Virus record (IMG/VR): IMGVR_UViG_3300005528_002115
Coordinates: 1-25,613 of that record
DNA from: a virus
Length of the DNA: 25,613 nt
Direction: 5' to 3' (one strand)
Shown in pieces: positions 1-12,000 of this stretch. The translations under genes were made by a program, and so were the position numbers. The notes under the pieces were generated by a model. That model saw nothing but the letters and a program-made list of their open reading frames with translations. It had not been told where the DNA came from and made no database searches. Position 1 is the first letter of the stretch; each line of letters opens with the position of its first letter.

Positions 1-3000
1 GCTTCATCATGCATTGATTCATTTACATCACCATTAACTGCAAATCTTGATGCTTCTGTTAATGGATTAGGAGTTGTCTCTACTAAATACATACCATTTC
101 CTAATTTATTAATAGGACGATATTTAACCACTGACTTATCTAATGTAACATCACTTCCAGTTGTATCTGTTATTTTAATTCTTTCATATAAGTTAAGCTT
201 AAATCTTTCATCAAATGGTAATTTATCATTTTTCGTATCAACTCCATCAACAGGAACATACATTTTAATATACTGATTTCTAGCAATATTTCTATCACCT
301 CTTATAACAAGCAGACCATTTTGAAGGTATTTTGCAGAATACTTTTGTTTAGGAACTATTTTATTGTTCTTATAGTTATTCTGATGAAAAGTTTTCCACA
401 CTTGATCTACATTTACAACATCTGGTGAATTAGCATAATTTTTAAATATATCTGCTGTTAATCCTGCATACAGATTAAGTGGTAACACTTTTGTAAATGT
501 TACAGGACTAAGCTGCACACCAGATTGCAAGATAGCTAATCTAGCTAAATTATCAATAAATTCTTTTAATTCAAAATCACCAATCATCTCAGCTTGAGAA
601 TATAATATGTCAATAGACTCACTTATAACATTAACATCATAAGATGACATTTTATTATTAAACATCTTAATGTTATCTGTACTAAGTCTATTCTGATTAA
701 TCACTGGGAATAAGTTCTTAAGAGCTAAGCTATCAGGATACTTATCCTTCATCCTTTTAAGACGTTTAGCCAAAGACTCGTTTTTACCATCTGTAAATAA
801 GTTGAAATATTGGTTAAGTCTTTCATTATTTCCAAATGGTGTATTCTGTAATATATATGCAATAAAGAAGTTTTGGTATCTATTAAGATATTCAGCTTTA
901 TCTTCATTGGTCATAAATATACCATCGTCATCAAGCTTTTCTAATATAGGCTCAAATGCAGGTAGAGATTTAGGATTAAGAACAACAAAGAATTTCTCAA
1001 ACATATTACGCACATCATCTTTAACTTCCTTCACCTTTCCTAAGAATGTTTTATCAAACACTCTATCTAATGAATCTTGTTTAATAAAATTATCATTAAC
1101 AGCACGATTATATCTAGATTGTTGTAAATGACTCTCAACTATGTTTTTAGTTTTAGTTGTATCATAAGATATACCTCTAATAAAGTTTGATAATTTATCA
1201 GCTTGTGTTTTATAATCAAGCATATCCATAAGAATAGCCACTTGCATTAAGTTCTGTTCTTTTGTAAGTGTTTTACTTGATATTGCTTCTGCTAATTGTT
1301 GAGGAGTATATTGTTTGAATTGTTGTTGAATACCTCTAAATAATGCTAATGTTTTATCTGGATATTGTGTTGTATCAATAACATTCCCAGTTCCTTGTGT
1401 GTAATAAAGAGAAGCTGCTTTAATTATCACTTCGTTAAAATATAAGGCCTCATCATTCACTTCATTAACAAATGTCTTATTAGCATCTCTATATTTAAAG
1501 TAATCATCTATAACAGGTTGATTAAACATCAATGCTATATTCTCTTGAGACACACCACGTTTTGTTAAATAAAACCACGTAGCAGCAGTTTCTAGATTAA
1601 GACGTATATCAAATATAAATGGATCTTTTGCAGCATCCACTGATCCTGTAAGAGCTTCATTAAACAAGTCAAATATATACATTCCATCTTCATCTACTGT
1701 AAGATCTAGTTTATTTGTATTTGAGTTTGGAAGTTTAATTTTCACTTGTCTAGTAGTACCATCATAATCTTTATATGTACCTGTTAACTCCACCTCACCA
1801 ATTTGACTCATTGTGTGTGATGTAATCTGCAATGCTGCTACACCCACCAATTGTTTTGATGTTACAAATGTTTCACGCGTTTCTGACATAGTAACCCATT
1901 CAGAAAGCTTAGTCATATTTGTGTCATCTCTTTTTATTCCTTTAAGCTCAAGAATATATTCAGATAGTTTTTTAAGTTTTGAAGCACTATTAGGAGTAAG
2001 AAGCTGACGTTGATTATCAGGATGTTCAAGAATTGTCTTTATTATTTCAATCACCCTATTTTGTAATGCCTTTTTACTATTTTGGTCTTCAATAGATCTT
2101 TTTGAAAACTCTTGCAAACTATCTTTTGTAGTAATTTCAGTTTTAAGAGCATTGTAGTCATCTGCTGCTTTATCTAATGCCACTGATAAAGCTTCAACAT
2201 TTAACTGATTCATTTTTAATTCTTCATCAGCTAACATTGCTTGTTGAATATTTTTAATCTTTTTATTAAAAAGATCAGAAACTAATTTTCCTTCAATAGC
2301 ATTACCTTTATAAATAAGCTCTTCAAAATAATATAATTCTTCTTCTAATTGTTTTATTTCTTTAACACCTGTTCTTATTTCTTCTTTTAGATTATTAATA
2401 ATATTTATTACAGGTTTAATTATATCTGCATATTTATCATTAATGTATCTATTATAACGATTGTTTAATTCATCTGGTGATGAACTATATTTAATGTATT
2501 TAATCTCATTAGTTTTCTTACTAATATAGTAGTTAGCTAAAAACATATTGAGTTTATCCACGTCAAAGTCAGATCCTGTTTTACCTACCATTTCAGAAGG
2601 AACAACCACCATATCTCCATATGAAGGATCTAAGAATCCTTTAATAACAATAGAGTCAATCATATTTAACCCTGATGTAGGAATACGAGAACCTATAGAA
2701 TTTAATAAGTCAGCAAAATCTTTACCTTCAGGAGCAACCCAAATTCCTTCTTCGTTTTGCACAAAGCCAGCTTCTTGTGGTGTAATTCCTTTAAAGTACC
2801 AAGGAGTGTACACTTCAATGTATCTACCGTAATCAGTATTATAGAAGTTAAGATTACTAGAAGATATTGTAACAGATTCTTTTTCTTTCTTTGAAAGTTT
2901 AGAGTAATCCTCTACATTTTGATACACTCCGTCTTTTATATAAAGTAGCTTTCTACCCTGAGCAAACAATGTAGATGACACCTGAACATTAGCCTTACCA

Positions 3001-6000
3001 AACATTTCTGTTCTGATAATTCTATTGTCAACTAGTGAATTTAAAACAGATTCAATACGTTCTCTAGCTGGGTTTGCATCTAATGGATATTTTGGTACTT
3101 CTTTATTATCATCTATAAATGTATCAAGCATTTCAACCACATTGTCAGGAAGATTTCTTTTTATAGCTTCTTGACGTAATGTTTCCATTAGTTTTCCAAC
3201 ATTCTCAATATCGTATGAACCATCTTCATTTTGTTTTAATCCAAGCTCTTGTAAAAGAGCTTCTCTTTCAATATCTAATAAAGCATTTAATACATTTTTG
3301 TATTCTTCTGCATAAGGCTTAAGACTTTCAGGAAGATCACTTAGAATAAGTTTTCTTATCTGGCTACCAAAGATTACAACATTTTTAGCATAGTCAGGGG
3401 TAGATACCTGTATACCAAAATATTTACTGAATATATCTTGCAGGATGGGAACTTCTTTAGATATAGTTCCATCTTCATTATAAAATGGTGTAAGCTTTCC
3501 ATTAGGTTTAGTCATTGCACCCACTTTATGTCCTGATCCAAAGTCAATAATATCAACACCTTGATTTTTAGCATCAATATATTTAGACATCATCTCTGGA
3601 TTGTTCTTCACTCTACTCCAAGTTAAAGGAAACACTGAGTTTTTAAGGAAATTAATATGGGACATTCCATCAGTGTTTTGAAATCCAAAACCTTGTGGTT
3701 TTAACACTTGAAGAATAGCTTCTGGTTTTGGTTTACTAAGAACTTCTTTAGCTTTTTGAATTTGTTCTTTAGTGTATTTAGGATTATAATAAGGATGAGA
3801 TTTATCAGAACGATCAATTATTTCTAAAGCATTTTCATAATCCAATAATGCTTCTTGTTCTTTTGATAACATTCCAGATAGATATAACATATCTCTAAAA
3901 TAATCAGGCATAATCATTGCTTGACCATCAGCTTCATCCATATTAATATATGAACTAATATATGTTCCTTTACCCCCTACTATAGATTTAAGAGAACCAT
4001 CTTCATTAAACTTAGCACCAATCAATTGCTCTGCTCTTTTCTTATCAACCTTAGTAGAAATATCTTTGAACAATTCTTCAGCAATATATTTTAAATAAGG
4101 ACTTGTCACCTTTGGATCAGCATAAGATATACTTCTCATTACAGGATTATCTGCATCACGAACTCTACCATCATAACGAGGTTTGTTTTGTTCCATCCAA
4201 GAAATAACATGAGGATTTTCGCTTATAACATTCTTTTGAGAATTAGCACCACTAGAACGTTTAGCTAAGTCTTTATATAATGCAGGATGACCATAAAACA
4301 ACTTATGTTGCTCATATACAGCAAGTTGTCTATTTACAACGAGGAATCTAGCAAGTTTGTTAAACTCCGCTTCACTCATTTCTTTAGTGTTAATACCAGA
4401 TATAGCATCTGCATCTTTTGGAATACCAAGAGCTTTAAATCTGTTTAGCACATTTATAACAGTGACCCCTGCATCAATTTCAACAGTTTTAACTATTTCT
4501 TTATTTACCAACCATTGTTTTGTTTCCTTCACTTGAGATTCAACATAATCTTTTAATATACCTTCATTCTTTACCGTGCTAACAAAGTTTTCTGTTAATG
4601 CTTCAAATATTAATGTAGCATTTTCAATTTTTGTTCTTTTAGTTATTTTAGTATCCTTAACAAGTTTTTCAAAATAATTACGAAGGTTTGATCCTTTCTC
4701 TAGTCCAGGGATATTAGAAAAATGTCCAAGCTCAAGTATTCTATCTTGATGATTCTGAATATTATTAGGATAGAAATGAAATCTTAAAGCATGCATCACC
4801 TCAGCTTTAAGAGCATTGATATACTTATCTTCAATTAAACCAAGATTAGATATCTCACTCATTTTTACAAAGTGACCCATTTTAACTGCAAACTCACTAG
4901 ACTTATCTGAATTGATTACAGTGAAATAAGATCCTCTTAGTATGTGATAGATTTCTTGAATAATCTTATCATTAAAGTTAAGTTTATCAGTGTTCTCACC
5001 ATCGCTTTCACGTTCTGCAGCCATACCTGATATATACTCATAATCTATTTTAACACCTTCTCTTTTTCTTCCCTTAGCATCAAATACAATACCACCAGGA
5101 GAAAGTATTTCAGACGTAGAGTTATATGGATTTAACTTTATAATATCCCCAACCACTGTACCATATTGTGGGTTGGACATAATAAACTCTTCTAAAGTAT
5201 TTGCACTATTAAGAGAATGCAATACATAAGATATTTCAGAAGGAAGTGTAATAGCATACTGAGTTTTACCATCAGCAGTTTGGTGAGAAAGCAATGTATC
5301 TTCTGAACGGAAGTTTAGTTCTAATTCAAGAAGAGCATTTAAAGGACCACCTATTAAATCAGTTCCAAATAAAGAATCATATTTAATAGTTTTATTATTT
5401 TTAACAGCATCTTCTAATACATATTTTAAACTATTATATGCATTCTTAATTATATTCTTATTAGTCTCAGAAAGATTTTCTGGTTTAGTAGATAGACTAA
5501 TACCTAATGCATTAAACGCACCTAAATGTCCTTTTACATCAGAAGCACCTAAAATATATGTAAGTCTTGGACTACTTAAGTTTATTTCAATTGTATTAGC
5601 AGGACTAATATAAACTATTCCACCTGTATCAAGTTTTGAAATATCTACTTTGTATGCCTTCTCTTTAATACCATTTCTCCACTCTTCACGTATCTTTTCT
5701 TTTGTATTAACGCTTACAGCATTAACGTGACGTATTTTACCATCAGCACCTACAATAATTTTAAGAGGATTATTTCTGTTTCTTGTAAAAGAAGTTTCAA
5801 ACGCTACAAGAAGACGAACATCATCATCAGAAACAATACCACCATTTTTTAATGTATCATATTTAAGTCTTGATTTTAAGTTCTCAATCCACTGATATCC
5901 ATCCTTATATCTAAATTTATAAATGGGATCTTTAAACTTCTTATCAAGCTTATTAAACATTTCTTCTAATGCACTAGTCTTTTTAAACGTACCATCTTCT

Positions 6001-9000
6001 TGCTTTCTCATCATTGGTACAACGTCAGAAAGTTCGTTAAGAAGAATATTCATTTTACGTTTATAAGAAACAAGAGAAGGAAGATTTAACTTATTTCTTA
6101 CATCACTAACTTTTCCTGATTCATCCGTTTTATTATCTGGAAGAGAAAGAATAAGAAGTCTTACAGTGGGGTTAGTTAAACTAGTAGGATCTACATATAT
6201 AACATCTCTAATCCCTAGTGTATTAGCATTTTCTTCTTTTGCTTCTATTTCAGCAATATCTTCTTCAGATTTCTTAACATCTTCAACTTGTTTAAATTTC
6301 AAGCCAAACTGAGAAAGGTAATTTTTAAATTGCTCTTTAACTTCTGTATTATATATTTCGCTATTTAAAACACGTTCTTTTTGAAAATAAAGATTGCTTG
6401 CAATTTTTTGATCTTCAGCTATTCTATATTCTCTATATTGATTTATAAATTCAGTTTGTACTTCAGGAGATGCATATTTAAATTCATCTCTTTGCATTAC
6501 ATCATTTAACCCTGGCATAAACCTGTTAAATATTGTAGACCAGCTAGCTTTAAACAAATCTTCAAAAATGTTATTGTCTTCATCAAACATTTTTTCAATA
6601 GTATATCCCTTAGCTTTATATGATTCATTATTAAGTTTACTAAAGAATATAGCTGTCAAGCCTTCCATAAGTTGCTGTGTAAACTCTACAGAGGTTCCAC
6701 TTACAGAAGCGCGATTGTGTTTAACAGAAGGATCAAAGTTTTGTAGTGGTGTAGCATCTTTAAATTCACCCTTAGCAATTTGACCAAATAGTTTTGTAGT
6801 TTCATCTTCTATCTCAGCCACCTTTTCTTTGGTTAATCCAAGAATCTTTTTAAGCCAATTCCAGAGTCTTCTAAAAAATGTGTTTCGTTTAGGAGATTCT
6901 GCTTTTACTTCTGTACCTTCTTTAAGCATGTATTCTCTAAACTCTTCAGCAAGAGCTTCTTTTATAAGTCTTTTTTCATCTTGAGTTTTGTAGTTTGCTA
7001 CAGCCCACAGATAAGAAGGTTGTGACTTGTAATCTTTTCTTTTCTTATATTCATCTATAAGAGCTTGTTGTTTTTCAGGAGATAGATATGCATTCCATAC
7101 AGCTTCAAAAGCTTCGTGGAAACCTGTACCTTCTTCAGCAAACTTATACATGCGAATCATTCCATTAACGAATTGACCCATGTATTTACCATCTACTAAT
7201 TCATCTAATATATCTAATGGAATTTGAGGAAGCACCTTACTAAGCCACTCTTTAAACTTAGCAATATCTTCTGTTTTAGTAGCAGCTGTTATTTCACCCA
7301 CCCTTGCATTAGCATCATAATCATCTTTTGGCTTAGCTTGTTTAGCCATATCCAAAAGATTTTGAGCTGAAGTTTGAGCTGATACTTGTACCTTACTTTT
7401 ATATTCTAAGTTTAATTGTTTATTATATTTGGTAGTGTATTCTTCTTTTGACAAAGGTGTAGCACCTTGAGACCTAGCTTCACTAACGTAGTCTTTATAT
7501 TTCTGATTTACAAAATCATCAAATGTAATACCACTAGCTGCTAGTGTTTTACCAACAACAGGTGCAGCTGTAGATTTTAAACTAATTGGTTGTTTAGATG
7601 CTAACGCTTTATTAATCAAATCTTGATCAAACAAAACAAACTCGTTTTGTAAAGCCCCATCTATAGAACCTATTTCAGCTTTAATGCCAAGGTTTTGTTT
7701 AAACTCATGTAGTGTTTCTAAAGAAGGTCTTGCTTGATTTTTCTTATTAATAAACTCATCTTCTGAAATTTTTCCATATCCAAACTTTCTATCTAATAGA
7801 TTTTCAGGAGATATCTCAATCTCAACTGTATATATTTCTTCTCCAGGATAAGGTTTATCTAGAGATAAGTACAATCCTTTACCTCTTTGAAATTGATTTT
7901 TAGAAGTAGGTCCAACTTTTTCAGTCCTATAAGCAACTATTCTTAAGTTTCCATTAGGTAAAACAGTTATTCCTGGTTTTCTTTCTATATCAGACGTTTT
8001 AGTAACATCATAGACAACACTTCCATCAGGATTTTCTATCTTAACAATAGTTGATAAATCTACTGTTACTCCTTTATTTCCTATACCAAGCTCATTACCA
8101 CTTAAAGATATTCTAACCGCAGACTCTCTAGTACCATCTGATAGAGTTACAAAGAACTGTCCACCTTCTCCTTGTCCTGCTTTTTGTATAGCAGCTCTCA
8201 CTTCTTTTCTTTTAGCTTCTACATTAAAGACAGGAGCTGTAGAAGCTATTTCATCTTTATACTTCTCATCAATTTGCTTTAAAACATCTTCTCTTGTATC
8301 TCCAATTAATTCATCAGCAGAAGCTCCACCTGGATCATCAGCAATAGCTCTCCATCCATCTGTTACTTTTTCTATAGATGCAATTGCTTTATTTTTTCTA
8401 GTTTGTGCATCAGAAACAGAAACTGGTGTTACAGGAGTAGATTGACTTGTAAGAACTTGAGCCACCTTAACATCATTAACTGTTTCTCCTTGTTTAGCGT
8501 ATTCTTCTATGCGAATAAATGTTTCTTTAAAACTATCTATCATTTCCAACTGAATAGATTTTCCCTGCGCAACAGTTTGAGAAAATTTATTAACAGCTTC
8601 AAATCTTTTATCAAATTCACCTTGATAGAAGTCTTTAACTTTTTGACCATTTAAATCTGCATTAGTTAGATCTTCTCCTTTTTCATCTATAACTTGAAAT
8701 ATTTCATATTTACCATTTTTATATTCAGTGTGTAAATACAATTCATTTCCATTTCTACGTCTAGTTACAAATGTAACTTTACCTTCTTTTGGAATGTTGT
8801 TTTCAATATTATAAAATATAGATCCATCATCTGCTCTTACTTCTTTTTGATATAAAGAATATTGCTTAATGCTTTTTGGTGTTGTAGTGGGTTGATCACC
8901 AGCAGCTTGTACAGGTTCTGCTACAAATCCTGAAGCATCATATTTAAAATAAACATTTTTAAGTTGATAGTTTTGAGCCTCAGTTTTATTTTCTGAAGGA

Positions 9001-12000
9001 GATGTGTATGGTTTAATATTAGTGTATAACACTGATCCACCAGGTCTTTCAGCTAAAAGATAATGTTGATAGTTAACATATTGTTTTCCTCTAACTATCT
9101 TACCATCTATCACTTTAACATCATAAAATGACTCTGTTTTGTTCTTATCATTTAATAATGTATTATTAACTTTATGATATTGAAGAGCTTCTAATATTTT
9201 ATCTCTATTTTTTTCTATAGAGTCAGCTGTAAATAAAATATTAGTAGAGCCAATATTTAATCCACTCTGTACAGATAGTTGAAAAGGACTTGGTTTTTTA
9301 CCTTCTTGAACAGGAGACCAATATGTAACACCTTGCAAATATCTTAAAGCTGTTTGAAACTCAGCAAGTTGCTCTTCATTAAGTCCTAATTCAGAATTCT
9401 TTTGAATGAATAATTCTGAAAGTCTTTTTAATATATTAATTACATTCTCTTGTTCTTCTGCTGTAAACTTACGATTGTAAACAACAATAGGAGGTTCACC
9501 AGGTCTAACAACCATGGCTCTACCTGCTTTCACCCTAGTATCGTTCTTACTAATTACAATTCTTACAGGTCTACCATCAGGATGTTTAAGATTTGTAAAA
9601 TCAGGATTGTCTTCTATAAGTCTACCTTCTAAAGAAAGCTCTTGAGGACGTTGAGGTGTAGGATTACCATCTTCATCATAACCACCTACCAATGGTTCTC
9701 TATTATATATACCAGGACTTTTATCAATAATAGGTAATACAACTGTTTCACCAGCTTTTACCTTTTCTTTAATAGCATTACGTACTTGTTTAAAATAAGT
9801 TGCAAATGCTAACGCTTGTTCTTTTGTTACACGATTCTTTTGTGTTTTCTTATCGTATATAGCAAAGTTATCTTTTAACCACTCATATGTAGCATCAGCA
9901 TCATCACCTAACAACTCTTTACTACCATGCATTCCTGTATAAACCATGTTCTCTTTAGTGGGATTTTCAAGTATGTTCCCATCCATTCCAACTGGTTTAA
10001 AATTACCCATTGCATCTCTTCTAACAACAACTAGTCTAATATCATCCTCAAATCCTTCAGATCTTAATTCTTGAAACTCCTTTGAGTCTTTTGTAACAGG
10101 CATTAAATAAAACACAGACCCATTCTCATCACTAAGTTTAGCTGTTTCACTAAATTTAAAAAATCTAGCTTCTTGTGGTGATGTAATTTGTGTATCATTT
10201 TTATCAGCAAAATGCCTACCTGCTGTTTTAAATAAAGCATTCTCATCTAATATAGGAGCAAATGCTTCCATTTGCTTAAATGTTTCTGCTTCTTCTTCAC
10301 TACCAGGTGCAATATCTATAATAGGTTCTGTACTAAAAAGAGCATCTACTCCTTGAATCATTTCATCTTTTACAGGAACTGAATTTGGTTTTGTTATTAT
10401 TTTATTTCCTTCTTGTTTTATTATTCCTTCTTTTTGTTGAATTAAATTATAACCAAGAATAATTCCTTCTTGAACAGCTTGAAGCATTCCAATTCTTTTT
10501 TCAAGAGCTGAAATTTCACCTCTCTGTTGATAGGCTAAAGTGAGTCTATCATATCTATCTTGAAGATATCTAGCTTGTTCCAATAACTCTTTAAGTTCCT
10601 TTTTAGAATCAACCACTCTATCTACTAATTCAAATATATAAGCCAACTCCATAGAGTCGCCATCATTTAATGAATTAATAATATTCTGAATTGTTTTTTT
10701 ATTATCAGCATCTTTCTCTTGTCTTTTCATTAGAACAAGCTGATTAAGAAGCTGTTTTTTATCGTTTATACCTGCAAGCGTATCAAATAAATCTGTAACA
10801 CGATTAATTCTTTCTAATAGTTTATTAGAATAATCAATCATGTTTTGAAGAATAGATATTCTTTCATTAACTAAATCTAATTCAAGTTCAGTTTCATCAA
10901 GCATACCACTAATTTGATCTGTAGTAATACCTCTTGATGGTTTAATTATTTCTTGTTGCTGAGCTTCATTTAATCTTTCTTGTTCAGATGTGTAAATTTT
11001 ACCATCAACCATTGTAAATGGTTGACCAGATTGTTCAATTTCTTCAATACCTTCAAAATAATATTCTAAAAGTTGATTTAGTACATCTTGTTGTTTTTGT
11101 AACTCTTGACTTTGAATTTGTAAATTCTCAATTAATCGCTCAGCACTTTGAACAAGATTTATCAATACCTCTTTACGTTGTTCAAGTTCAATTCTCACCT
11201 TAGACTTTCTACCTCTTACATAAGGTTTATTTTGAAACTCTTCTTCAATTAATTCTATTTCAGCAATATAATCTTCTAATTCTTTTTTAATTTTATTATA
11301 TTCTTCTTCATTTTTATTTCTATCTACCAACAATTTATCACTCTTAGACATAACATCTTCAAGAGCTTCATTTAACATTTTTAATTGCGACTGTCTTCTA
11401 GTTTCTGTTCTTCTACTAACAACTTCATCTTCACTTTCTGTTATATCTAAAACATCTTTTTTATTACTAGCATATTTTTTTAGATATTCTGCATTATAAT
11501 AAATAGATTCTTTAACATTTCTTACAGGGTTTATATAAACAATTTTTAAAACATATTCTCCATTTTCTTTAATTAATTCTAAACGAGCTTTAACATTTAT
11601 TCCTGTAGAACTAAAATCTTTGTTAGCATATTTACCTTTTGTATAATGTGGTTTACCAGTCTTTTTAAATACATTTAGATCAAATACAACATCTCTATTT
11701 TTAAAATATATACGTTCATGATCTGTCATTGAACTTAATGGATAAAGTTTTCCTATTTGTGAAAACTCATCCACTGACATTATTATCACTTCTTTTTCAT
11801 CATTATATGTAAAACTAATACCTCTATCATCAATAGATACAATTTTAATTATATCTTGATCATATTGTATTACTGGTACTTTTCCTTTATATATACGTTT
11901 TTTAGGACTTGATTCAGTTATATAATTCTCACCTTCTTTTATTTCAAATGTTACTTCTTTACCTTCTTTGTCTTTTGTAACAATTGTTGTTACTGCTTTA

